64,000 bases of DNA from Phocaeicola sartorii JCM 17136 = DSM 21941. GTDB taxonomy: Bacteria > Bacteroidota > Bacteroidia > Bacteroidales > Bacteroidaceae. Location: contig NZ_BAKM01000023.1 of the NCBI RefSeq assembly GCF_000614185.1, forward strand, positions 32,054 through 96,053. Reading direction: 5' to 3'. How positions within the stretch are numbered: position 1 is the stretch's first letter; every line of letters begins with the position of its first letter. The position numbers were made by a program, and so were the translations under genes. Positions 41,401 to 49,306 of this stretch are shown here, piece by piece. Under the pieces are notes generated by a model. The model was not told the origin of the DNA. It was given only the letters and a program-made list of their open reading frames with translations, and searched no databases.

Positions 41401-42430
41401 AAGTGGAGAAGGCGAGTCTAATGTACAAGAGTTAAATACTCGCTTTTTCATTGCATACGATTATCTAAAAGTGCATCATAGCGAACTATCCATACGTAAT
41501 ATCGAAGAAAACCGGATGAGGGAATATACTTTCGACTTGTTATTAGGCGACTCCCATTATAGTGTAAGAGAAATGAAAACATTGGATAAAGCACAATCTG
41601 TATCACTGTTATTACCTGTAACTGTTCAAAAAGATAGAACTGTGGATGAATTGAATATTGATTCGGATAAAACTTTGCCAGTGATTTATCTGTATGAGGG
41701 AGACAAAGACATAGACCTCTTCATAAAGTCTGTTTTCCAACATAAGTTTAACGTATCACTAAACACAGCTGCTACCGGCATAAAGCACATACTCGACAAA
41801 ACACCTTCTCTAGTTATTTTTGATGTGGTAAAAGAAGACGATTATAAATTTGAGTTATGTCGCAAAATGAAGGAATACCAGATATTATCAGCAATACCCG
41901 TCATTTTCATTTCCTCACTTTCTTCTGAAATAACGGAGCAGAAGGTATATGAAGCAGGGGCTGATGTGTTTATTGCAAAACCATTCAATGTAGCTAGCCT
42001 GGATGCAAGAATAAGACAGCTACTTGATGTACGTACAGCAATCAAAGAGAACATTCGGAAAGAGTTGATTATGGATCCTAAAGAAGTACTTATCACATCA
42101 GATGACGACAAATTCGTTGCTAATATCATCAACGTTATAGAAGATAACATAGCAGATGTCGAGTTTAATATTGATAAATTGGCTAGTTTATTAAATATAA
42201 GCCGCTCTACTTTATATCGAAGAACTATGGAAATCACAAATTTGTCACCAAGTGATTTAATCAGAAAAAGGCGCATGCGACGGGCAGCAGAGCTGCTAAA
42301 ACAAACTTCCCATCCTGTTTCAGAAATATGTTATATGGTTGGATATTCAGATCAACGCTATTTCGGGCAAAGCTTTAAGAAAGAGTTTGGTATGACTCCG
42401 AAACAATATTCTATTCAGAAAAAGATATAG
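38489..42430 (+). CDS. HTCS-type regulator with a degenerate, probably dead histidine kinase
   Basis: Membrane regulator of 1313 residues in one intact frame. Signal peptide ends YGMAQ, followed by propeller repeats, Y_Y_Y domain (KIEYAYMLEDFDKDW) and one membrane helix near residues 770-795. The kinase-like region, receiver-like domain and AraC-type helix-turn-helix complete it. The H-box reads LSYGFKVPL where active HTCS have ISHELRTPL, so the phospho-acceptor His is Tyr (about residue 820). The N-box is YNIMEDAISY and no G-box glycines remain. The receiver keeps the Asp (IFDVV, about 1112) and Lys (AKPFN, about 1164), but the acidic pair is reduced to one Glu. The AraC domain is complete (ISRSTLYRR, FGMTPKQYS). 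It faces the operon at 42565-52249 and probably controls it without phosphotransfer. Confidence 0.9.
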   Translation: MKHISKVILVLLCILLSYPFYGMAQNIKSFDFKGNFFYNTITSIEQDTLGFMWLGLDNGVFLFDGYSLQPLIHSMISDRYVNFLSHRKTTLYIGTNEGLYAYNYINNQCDLCSPLLKSQNIIAYQCNSDYQVVATDREVFLFDYHWNFIHKITIYKESLNNHITSMVIYGNQEALLGTESGLVIIHIENDGKTKSNTLYSGDKIVQLFIDSRNKLWICRGEEILYSNIDTLDSMGISGFEHIAYNHEVISFFEYANQVWVGTRGYGISIYEYDHSGKAVLKNKLLIDKSGDSELKNTISKIYKDKKSRIWICTLEGVYLYNDESSNFHAIKHSKNGKNVPSSNIISSIYCDDDYLWLATSNGINKIKWNNKNDYTITRYVDRRNTNDIMAGNKIQCITKFKDQTFLISTKNAIKFFDSGRCLFYDDQLLNVALERYGMRYVRSIFKDYYNNIWLAFSEGGAGSINASTGIFTRLDYPEKVKGKHRAICRDSNGDIWLSSDNDGLYRLQLDDDLKVISTKLYPRNMFGGSWITAIYIDHQKRIWAGTANGLYRYHIEQDKFTRLEFPYSRKSSYIGAIIQDNMENVWAVSLHGIYKINLEDLIVYYELNVNQDIVKTWYILGTCVNRNGEIFIGGVNGLNFFNPTQLTPDTYPHNVYISGIKLLNKESFSDEKKNRLHEINNSGKLVLSYKDTQFSLSFSSLYYKDPLKIEYAYMLEDFDKDWIITDASRNNASYSNLTPGTYTFKVKSTNASGIWMDNIRTIEIVVEKAPWRTWWAYSLYVTIVAGILLLVVRNFNLGSKLRHKDALSKWKLDYYTRLSYGFKVPLTLIYAPLQYLLKNYDQLTNTDIKRMLHTMSGNVFKLSEQVSKLMEFKKVSLGEYDVQLSKVDVIPVIQEICNLFLDEFATKHITYSIEGNVTSVTTIIDITKIEVALYNIMEDAISYIIDNGRLEVKYMLDSHDYRLNVSIIASRSGEGESNVQELNTRFFIAYDYLKVHHSELSIRNIEENRMREYTFDLLLGDSHYSVREMKTLDKAQSVSLLLPVTVQKDRTVDELNIDSDKTLPVIYLYEGDKDIDLFIKSVFQHKFNVSLNTAATGIKHILDKTPSLVIFDVVKEDDYKFELCRKMKEYQILSAIPVIFISSLSSEITEQKVYEAGADVFIAKPFNVASLDARIRQLLDVRTAIKENIRKELIMDPKEVLITSDDDKFVANIINVIEDNIADVEFNIDKLASLLNISRSTLYRRTMEITNLSPSDLIRKRRMRRAAELLKQTSHPVSEICYMVGYSDQRYFGQSFKKEFGMTPKQYSIQKKI

Positions 42431-42451
42431 GAACAGAATAACCAGTTTGAT

Positions 42452-42514
42452 ATCCGCAGATATTCTTCAGATATAGCAATTATTTACTATTATAGATCTG
42501 TGTCATCTGCGGAT
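42452..42514. repeat. Inverted repeat between the convergent HTCS and sulfatase genes
   Basis: ATCCGCAGAT (42452-42461) is the exact reverse complement of ATCTGCGGAT (42505-42514), with a 43-base AT-rich spacer. It may end transcription from both sides. Confidence 0.5.
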
Positions 42515-42564
42515 GAAATATCATATAGATACTCTTTTATTTTCTTTTTTTACAAGAAAAGCTC

Positions 42565-43014
42565 TTATTGTGGAAAGTCTTCTTCAAAATCAGAAATATT
42601 AATCCAATCTGTCGGTACTCGTTCTCCGTTCCTTATCCTGTGCCAAAAGTCATGGGCTTCGCTGGTGTCCGGATATTTATCAAAAATATCCCCCTTATTA
42701 TACATTCGCGGATCTTTTTGATCCAATAATCGTCTGGTCATTTCTTCTTCCATTCTATCTTTTATGCAAGTATGTTCCTTCTTTTGAATCAAATTGACCA
42801 TGCAATTAGGATCCTTTTTATTAAATAAAAGTCCATTGCGAGTCACGGTATCAAATGCTGGTGTATTTATCCATGGAACTCCATAAGCACTCATGTGACC
42901 TGCATCATCAGCTACACAAAACAAAATATTGACTCTAGGCGTAGGCTGTGCCGTCACAATTGATACTTGTGCAATAGTTGCAACACTCAGTAAAAAAAGT
43001 ATATGGATATTCAT
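42565..43014 (-). pseudogene. Sulfatase with a large internal deletion
   Basis: 149 residues. The N-terminal part is a signal peptide followed by the start of a type I sulfatase ([17 protein letters not shown], metal-binding Asp pair, then [18 protein letters not shown]). The sequence then jumps to a sulfatase C-terminus ([11 protein letters not shown] ... [15 protein letters not shown]). Full-length relatives have about 500 residues, so roughly 350 are missing. The gap includes the CxPSR motif whose Cys becomes the formylglycine catalyst. The join is in frame. As it stands it cannot be an active sulfatase. It is the last gene of the minus-strand operon, 17 nt after the GH2 gene, and implies that the original substrate was sulfated. 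Confidence 0.85.
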
Positions 43015-43031
43015 TGTGAGATGTTTAAAAG

Positions 43032-44819
43032 TTAATGTCTTTTATAGAATTCATTTATCACATACCATGCTTTTTTGCGATATCCTTGATCTGAAATTAA
43101 CCCTTTTCGATTCCAACCATTTTGATTGAGCGGATGAAAACGATAAGGAGAACGAAAATCAAACAAAATCCAAGGGGCTATACCTGTCAAATTAGGAATA
43201 GAGATAAACATTTCTAAATTGTCCTTATACAGCTGTTCCTGATATTCTTCACTCCAAGAACTCGCTACTGTAGCATCTCCAGACTGGCCGTATAATGCTT
43301 CTCCGCCAAATTCGGAAATAAAAAGCGGTTTATCAGGACAGATGTTCCAGCTAATTTCAGACGGCTTGATTGGCCACGGATGATACCATCCCATGTATTT
43401 ATTAATAGATATAACGTCCAGATATTCTGTAAGTGTATCCTCCAACTCAAATGTTTGGGTATCACCATTCCACTTCACCTTATCAAAAGCAGCAGTAAGT
43501 AAACGGGTGGTGTCCATCTTTTGACAATTATTTATAATTTCTTTTAGAAAACTGTTGCGCGACTTGGAGGGACTGGTTTCATTAGCAATTCCCCAAAATG
43601 TCAAAGCACATCTGTTTCTATCTCTCATTATCATTTCAGTATGCATAGTCAATGCTTTCTGCAAAGTTGCTTTATTAGTGAAATCTATATTTTGCCAAAG
43701 TGGTATTTCTTCCCAAAGCATGAACCCCATTTTTTCAGCCAGTCTTACGATGTATTCATTTTGAGGATAATGTGCCAGTCGTATCAAATTTGCTCCCAAT
43801 GCCTTTGCTTCGGATAACAGAGTTACTGCGTCTTGCTGAGAGAAAGCTCTACCTTGTCTCTGAGCTATTTCTTCATGAAAACTGATACCCTTCATAAAAA
43901 CAGGATTACCATTCAGATAAATTTGTTTCCCTTTGACATAAAGATTTCTAAATCCGAGTTCCTCTTTAATAGTATCGCTGCGAGTAGCCAGTTGAACCTG
44001 ATATAGCTGGGGCGTTTGCGGTGACCAACGTTGTAACCGCTTAACTTTTATGGAAGCCTGCGCCATACCTGTACTATCTGTGCTCAACTGTCGAAGTACA
44101 TTTAAAGCGGGAATAGTAATTCGGATATTTTCATTTATACGCTTTTCAGAAAGTTGCACTTTGACATGAATCAGATCCGGCTTATATTTGTCTAACTGTA
44201 TAAAATAATGGTCAATATAGAGTTGGGGAGTTTTCACAATCATAACATCCCGAGTTATGCCACCATAGTTCCACCAGTCATAGAGTAAAGCAGGTATCGC
44301 ATCTTTATTTCTATAGTTATTAACCTCCAATACAAGAAAATTGTCTCCAGAAACAATACAGTCTGTTACATTTATCTGAAATGGAGTAAATCCTCCTTCA
44401 TGTCCCCCCACTTTGGTTCCATTCAGATATACAGTGCATTGGTAATTTACTGCCCCGAAATATAGAAATACATTTTCGTCAGAATTCCTTTTTATACTGA
44501 AATGCCTTGCGTACCATACTGTACCTTCATAATATTTTAATTCCGGATATTGAGAATTCCAGTCACCCGGTACATTAAGCCGCACTCCTCCTTCAAAAGC
44601 ATATTCTTTGAAATCGGACTTACTTTTTAAAGGTTTATCCTTATAGATAGAGTCTTTATGCCCATGCAGATAAGGATCTATGATTACATCCCATTTCCCA
44701 TTTAATAGTACATATTTCCGTCCATATACGTTTGTCATAGCAAACTGGGCACGTGCAATCTGTACTTGATTGCAGCAGACCCATAATAGTAAAAACAAAT
44801 AAACCAATTTCTTTTTCAT
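43032..44819 (-). CDS. GH2 beta-glucuronidase-like enzyme
   Basis: A retaining exo-glycosidase of 595 residues, similar in length to bacterial beta-glucuronidases. Signal peptide ends ARAQF. It has the sugar-binding domain ([15 protein letters not shown]), immunoglobulin-like domain and TIM barrel. Acid/base Glu is near residue 414 (WGIANETSP) and nucleophile Glu near 503 (ISEFGGEA). Near the C-terminus NRKG matches the Asn-x-Lys motif that contacts the carboxylate of glucuronic acid in known beta-glucuronidases. This fits a neighbour that acts on uronic acids. Beta-galacturonidase is an alternative. Intact. A hairpin lies in the 89-nt gap to the GH88 gene upstream. Confidence 0.85.
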   Translation of the reverse strand: MKKKLVYLFLLLWVCCNQVQIARAQFAMTNVYGRKYVLLNGKWDVIIDPYLHGHKDSIYKDKPLKSKSDFKEYAFEGGVRLNVPGDWNSQYPELKYYEGTVWYARHFSIKRNSDENVFLYFGAVNYQCTVYLNGTKVGGHEGGFTPFQINVTDCIVSGDNFLVLEVNNYRNKDAIPALLYDWWNYGGITRDVMIVKTPQLYIDHYFIQLDKYKPDLIHVKVQLSEKRINENIRITIPALNVLRQLSTDSTGMAQASIKVKRLQRWSPQTPQLYQVQLATRSDTIKEELGFRNLYVKGKQIYLNGNPVFMKGISFHEEIAQRQGRAFSQQDAVTLLSEAKALGANLIRLAHYPQNEYIVRLAEKMGFMLWEEIPLWQNIDFTNKATLQKALTMHTEMIMRDRNRCALTFWGIANETSPSKSRNSFLKEIINNCQKMDTTRLLTAAFDKVKWNGDTQTFELEDTLTEYLDVISINKYMGWYHPWPIKPSEISWNICPDKPLFISEFGGEALYGQSGDATVASSWSEEYQEQLYKDNLEMFISIPNLTGIAPWILFDFRSPYRFHPLNQNGWNRKGLISDQGYRKKAWYVINEFYKRH

Positions 44820-44848
44820 GGTAGCTATTAAGTGTTGTTTATAAATAA

Positions 44849-44887
44849 AATGCAGGTTGGATTGTCTTAACCGTCCTAACCCGCATT
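44849..44887 (-). repeat. Intercistronic hairpin between GH88 and GH2 genes
   Basis: On the given strand AATGC-AGGTTGGA pairs with TCCTAACCC-GCATT (arms about 44849-44862 and 44874-44887). There is no T-run after it in the direction of transcription, so a processing or stability element is more likely than a terminator. Confidence 0.55.
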
Positions 44888-44908
44888 CTTATATAATTGG
44901 CCGAATAC

Positions 44909-46108
44909 CTATTGCAACAGTTTCTTATATCTGAGTAACGCTTCTACATAATAATAATCGGCATACGTAAGTGGAGCATCAACTTCACTGTTTCGAGGTT
45001 TATTCCCCACAGAATGCTTAAGAATAAACCCACCATTTGTCCGGGGAGCCGCCAGGTACTCGTCTGACGAGAGTGTTCTCAGTTGTTGAGCGGCTACAGA
45101 CTGATATTCTTTAGAAAGCTTATCATCATTGACGTATTGACCCAATTCTAACAGAGCGGATGCTATGATAGCTCCAGCAGAAGCATCCCGCGGTTCGTCC
45201 GGAATATTAGGTGCATCAAAATCCCAATAAGGTATCTTGTCTTCCGGAAGGTTTGGGTGGTGCAAGATAAACTTCGCAATGTTAATGGCTTGCTGAAGAT
45301 ATTTTTCGTTCTGGGTTTCTCTATACATCATTGTATAGCCATACAATCCCCATGCTTGTCCACGTGCCCATGCCGAAGTACTTGAATATCCTTGATGGGT
45401 ATCCATCTTGAGCGCTTTATTAGTTATGGTATCATAATCTACAACATGGCATGAACTATAATCCGGACGAAAATGATTTGTTATAGTTATCGTAGCATGG
45501 CTGTTTGCAATCTTATCAAACAATGAGTCCTGTGATAATTTATATGCATTTTCTAATAGTTCCAAATTCATTAAATTGTCAATAATTACAGGATACATCC
45601 ATTTAGGCTTATTATCCCATGAACGAATAACTCCTATATTTTCGTTATAGCGTGTTGCCAATGACCGGGCACTTTGTAACAGGATTTTTTTATAGTTTTC
45701 ATTTCCTGTTATTCTGTAGCCATTTCCAAAACTACAGTTCATCATAAAGCCTAAATCATGCGTATCTAAAGCATATTGCTCCTTTTCAATACGCATCGTA
45801 TAGTTTTCTGCATATTTTTTCAGTGTCTCATTCCCGGTAGCTTCATAAAGCATCCATAAAGTTCCTGAAAAAAAACCACTACACCACCAATGCGTATCTG
45901 ACGTAACAAGAGTTCCGTCTTTCTCTGTAGTTTTTGGAAGCCTGTCAGGCTGATCCATCAGACTGGCAGCCATAAATTCAGACTGTTCAATGCTACGTTT
46001 TAATCCTTTTTCTATCACAGAACTCATCATATCATTACTATTATTATTGCATGATGATAAGAGTAGTCCTATTACTAGTCCTGCCAAAATCAATATCTTT
46101 TTCTTCAT
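44909..46108 (-). CDS. GH88 unsaturated glucuronyl hydrolase
   Basis: Removes the 4,5-unsaturated uronic acid left at the non-reducing end after a polysaccharide lyase has cut. 399 residues. Lipoprotein signal ends LLSSC (Cys 20). The (alpha/alpha)6 barrel motifs of GH88 are visible: HWWCSGFFSGTLWMLYE, DTHDLGFMMNCSFGNGY, SSTSAWARGQAWGLYGY and DEPRDASAGAIIASALLEL. The two catalytic Asp are expected in the DTHDLGF and DAS regions. Intact, 12 nt after the lyase gene, as a functional lyase-hydrolase pair would be. Being a lipoprotein, it probably works in the periplasm. Confidence 0.92.
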   Translation of the reverse strand: MKKKILILAGLVIGLLLSSCNNNSNDMMSSVIEKGLKRSIEQSEFMAASLMDQPDRLPKTTEKDGTLVTSDTHWWCSGFFSGTLWMLYEATGNETLKKYAENYTMRIEKEQYALDTHDLGFMMNCSFGNGYRITGNENYKKILLQSARSLATRYNENIGVIRSWDNKPKWMYPVIIDNLMNLELLENAYKLSQDSLFDKIANSHATITITNHFRPDYSSCHVVDYDTITNKALKMDTHQGYSSTSAWARGQAWGLYGYTMMYRETQNEKYLQQAINIAKFILHHPNLPEDKIPYWDFDAPNIPDEPRDASAGAIIASALLELGQYVNDDKLSKEYQSVAAQQLRTLSSDEYLAAPRTNGGFILKHSVGNKPRNSEVDAPLTYADYYYVEALLRYKKLLQ

Positions 46109-46120
46109 ATAGTTTTATTG

Positions 46121-47995
46121 TTAGTTATTTTTCCAATCAGTTAACGGCATTATTTCTTTGCTGGAATCGAAATTACCTTCCGGTATGAGTTTAACTTGTA
46201 ATACTTCTGTTGTATTGGGCCGCAGTTCAGCTTCAAACCCAACGAACGTCACCCCCGGATTTTTAGCATCCCAACTGTTGGGTGATGTCGCACTCCAAGT
46301 TTTCATTCTGACCTTTGCCGGAGATTCCACCTCCAATAACAGTTTTTCTCCATTCTGGGATAGTTGTATTGTATGCTCTCCTATAATAGCAGGTTGAGCT
46401 TCCGTCACCATATTCCAGCGAATAACAGTAGGCTGTCCCAATGTCTTTACTTCATCCCTAACAACGGCGTAGTGAGAATCAACGATAGCTACTCCTCTTT
46501 TTACTTCCTTTGCTTGACCTTCGTATATCTTTGTAAGATCTGCAATAGCATACATGTAGTTTTCATTATCCGAAAAATCTGTAATCGTTGCATAACCATT
46601 CACATTTTGATATTTATTGTCAAAAGAAAGTGTATTATGAGCCAGGTTATTGTATCTAAACACTTTCCAACGATCAGATTCCTGACTCTTATTCCACAAA
46701 TCAATGCCTTTGGATTCTAATGAGTTGTAATCCTGAGGACCTAAATCCGTGCTCCAGCGAGTGTCCTTACTGATAAAGATAAAAGAACCGGCATCCAAAT
46801 GTGTGTGTCCTGATTGTGCTGTCCCTCCCTTGAGCGCAATGGATAATCCATGTTGATAATCCCAAGTAGTCCGCATAAGGGCAACAGGAGTGGTTGTTTT
46901 ACTCGATACCCACATTCTTTGAGTTGGTTTAGGCAGATTATCCATAGAAGTGGAAGCGCCCCATATCAGAGCCAGTACAGCATATCGATAGGACCTGATA
47001 CTCTTTTTAGAAGACAGGCTAAACTGGTATTTCTCACTCCAAAGTATATCTTTATCGGCAGTCCTATCAGCAAACCAAAACATAGCAGGACTTACGCGAC
47101 CAGATGATGAACAGTCTCCATAGTTGAAGGATTTGCCATCAGAAAGTAACATGTTCTGGATAAACTTTCCAGTATTCAAGAAACCTGGTTCCTGAGAAAG
47201 ATTATAATCTGTTCCCATAACATTTTCCAAAGCATCAATTAAGAGGAGGTTGTAAGTCGTTCCATATCCCCAATAGGAATAGCCTTCGGCATACGCACCA
47301 TCAGGCGCATACACGGACATAGGTCGTTTAACAGACTGAACAGCCCGATTGATCAACTCTTCAGCAAGAGTTGGAATTTTATCATAAATAGCCAAGGCAC
47401 CAAGTGTTATTCCTCCATTACATACCTGATTCCAATTATTATTTCGATAGAGCCAGCTATTATATTGGCTGTCTAATGATGGATTCAAACCTTTGGTTTC
47501 TATAGCTTTTTCTATTTTAAGTTTAGTTTGATCACTGATAAAATTGTAAAGCCAGTCATATCCGATAGCCATAGCTGTAGTCATTTCAGCTACATCCAGA
47601 AAGTGAGATGGATTCCAATCAACAAAATCTGCGGCATTGTCTAATTCACTTTCTGCCCGTTTGGCATATTTCACTTCACCAGTCATTCTGTAGGCATATC
47701 CTAAAAGTAACGTCCTGCGCAAACATTCACGCGACACTTCAAGCAATCTTCTGCCGAGAATAACTCTTTGGCAATTAGGCTTGCCAAGAATATTGTCGGC
47801 CTCTTCTAGCATGATGGCATGATATTCCTTCCACACTCCATCTGTTTGTATAGCAGAACGGATGACAGATTCATCTTCTGTTGTCATTATCAGATAGGGA
47901 TGTACTCTGTCTTTAACCTTCTTACTATCTCCTTCTTGAGCCGATATGCAAGCAGAGTATAACACTGCTAAAAATATAAATAGTATATTCTTCAT
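46121..47995 (-). CDS. Heparinase II/III-type polysaccharide lyase
   Basis: Cuts a uronic-acid-containing polysaccharide by beta-elimination. 624 residues. Signal peptide ends ACISAQ, so it is periplasmic or secreted. The N-terminal half is an alpha/alpha toroid (WLYRNNNWNQVCNGG, PDGAYAEGYSYWGYG). The C-terminal half is the heparinase II/III-like beta-sandwich domain with GHTHLDAGSFIF and FRYNNLAHNTLSFD, containing the expected His/Tyr catalytic and metal-binding residues. Which family of this fold (PL12, 15, 21, 33, 37 and others) cannot be settled by eye, so the substrate is open: heparan, hyaluronan, chondroitin or another uronan. GH88 next door processes its unsaturated products. Confidence 0.85.
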   Translation of the reverse strand: MKNILFIFLAVLYSACISAQEGDSKKVKDRVHPYLIMTTEDESVIRSAIQTDGVWKEYHAIMLEEADNILGKPNCQRVILGRRLLEVSRECLRRTLLLGYAYRMTGEVKYAKRAESELDNAADFVDWNPSHFLDVAEMTTAMAIGYDWLYNFISDQTKLKIEKAIETKGLNPSLDSQYNSWLYRNNNWNQVCNGGITLGALAIYDKIPTLAEELINRAVQSVKRPMSVYAPDGAYAEGYSYWGYGTTYNLLLIDALENVMGTDYNLSQEPGFLNTGKFIQNMLLSDGKSFNYGDCSSSGRVSPAMFWFADRTADKDILWSEKYQFSLSSKKSIRSYRYAVLALIWGASTSMDNLPKPTQRMWVSSKTTTPVALMRTTWDYQHGLSIALKGGTAQSGHTHLDAGSFIFISKDTRWSTDLGPQDYNSLESKGIDLWNKSQESDRWKVFRYNNLAHNTLSFDNKYQNVNGYATITDFSDNENYMYAIADLTKIYEGQAKEVKRGVAIVDSHYAVVRDEVKTLGQPTVIRWNMVTEAQPAIIGEHTIQLSQNGEKLLLEVESPAKVRMKTWSATSPNSWDAKNPGVTFVGFEAELRPNTTEVLQVKLIPEGNFDSSKEIMPLTDWKNN

Positions 47996-48007
47996 TTTCT
48001 TTTAGTT

Positions 48008-49279
48008 TTAAAACGATGCTCCAATAGGTCCTTGGGTTGTGGAAGCTGTTGCTGATTTGGAAGAGGTTGAATAATGAAATGTGAATGTCTTTCCTGCTTC
48101 AATACCTTCTACTCCGTCTTCGTCAACATAAAATGGAAGATCTGCCCATTTGGACATATTACTTCCCATATTCTCAAAAAACTTGTCAATATATTCCATT
48201 GGCAAAACAGGCGGATAATCAAAAGTCAGTACTTCCGAGAAATTATCTTTAAAAGTCAGTTTACCTTCTTCTATCAGTTGATAGCCATCGTCAGAGAGTG
48301 TAGTACGCTTCAAATTCTGTGGGTATTTGGCAAACAGTCTTTCAAATTCCTCAGAGAAAAATAAATTGTTATTGCAAATACTCATACTAATATCCTGAGC
48401 ACGTTCATCTTTCTTGGGTATTGAAATTTGCCAAAACACATTACTTTCGGCACTCGATTTCCACCCTACATTAGCGAAAATATTGTTCTCTATTTCAACT
48501 TTGATAGCATAGTTTATTTGTATATGGTGCCCAACATTATAGAATGTACTGTGCTTAATTCCAAAATAGTTTGTGACTACATTGTCAAATCGTACAATAT
48601 GGGCAGTGTTATTATAAACATAGCAATTATTGATAACAATACTATCTTGCTCGTTTCCACGTGAATCTATCAATCTGCCATTGGCTGGATCACTTGTGAG
48701 AGCTAAATTACGGATGGTAGAGTTATTCAGATAAATTTTATTATTGACATTGTCAGTACGAATACAGAAGTTCCTGCAATGGTCAATAAAACAATTGTCA
48801 AATTTTAGTCTCACATTTGATTCGTCAATACGAAATAAACGCTGCATGAGATTACCAGTTGCCGCATCTTTACCTATGATATAGATATTCTCAAAAGTGG
48901 CGTTACCTTCCAAACGGATCATATCAGCATTTAAGGCTCCTTGCGCGTCACAAATAGGTTGTATGATAGGCATTTTGCCAGAACCATTTTCGGCCTTAAT
49001 TACAACATTATGTTTGAAGACATTCTTGCCTTCCATATAGTAAACTCCGTCACGACGCAATATATATGTTGCATCTCCATTTTCATTAATAGCTTTGGTT
49101 AAAGCGTTGACCGACGTAATACCATCATCCGGTTCTACAATAATTACACTCTCAGGATTACTTGGAGAGATTTCCAAATCATTAATATCGAGTATATCTT
49201 CATTCTCGCAGCCGACACATAAGAGTGATAATGCGAAAAGTAATCCTATAGCTCTAGAATATATTTTATATAGTTTCAT
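48008..49279 (-). CDS. Beta-helix lipoprotein, possible glycan-binding protein or lyase-like
   Basis: 423 residues, intact. Lipoprotein signal ends LLCVGC (Cys 24), then NEDILDINDLEISP. The body is a series of short parallel beta-helix coils rich in Asn (KFDNCFIDHCRNFCIRTDN, IYLNNSTIRN, IVINNCYVYNNTAHIV, IENNIFANVGW). This resembles chondroitinase-B/PL6-like or DUF4957/DUF5123 proteins of Bacteroidetes polysaccharide loci. I see no certain catalytic Lys/Arg pair. It occupies the place directly after the TonB receptor where SusD normally stands, so it may be the surface glycan-capture protein. Catalysis cannot be excluded. Confidence 0.7.
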   Translation of the reverse strand: MKLYKIYSRAIGLLFALSLLCVGCENEDILDINDLEISPSNPESVIIVEPDDGITSVNALTKAINENGDATYILRRDGVYYMEGKNVFKHNVVIKAENGSGKMPIIQPICDAQGALNADMIRLEGNATFENIYIIGKDAATGNLMQRLFRIDESNVRLKFDNCFIDHCRNFCIRTDNVNNKIYLNNSTIRNLALTSDPANGRLIDSRGNEQDSIVINNCYVYNNTAHIVRFDNVVTNYFGIKHSTFYNVGHHIQINYAIKVEIENNIFANVGWKSSAESNVFWQISIPKKDERAQDISMSICNNNLFFSEEFERLFAKYPQNLKRTTLSDDGYQLIEEGKLTFKDNFSEVLTFDYPPVLPMEYIDKFFENMGSNMSKWADLPFYVDEDGVEGIEAGKTFTFHYSTSSKSATASTTQGPIGASF

Positions 49280-49306
49280 AACTTTAGTGTTTTAGTGGAG
49301 TAATGT

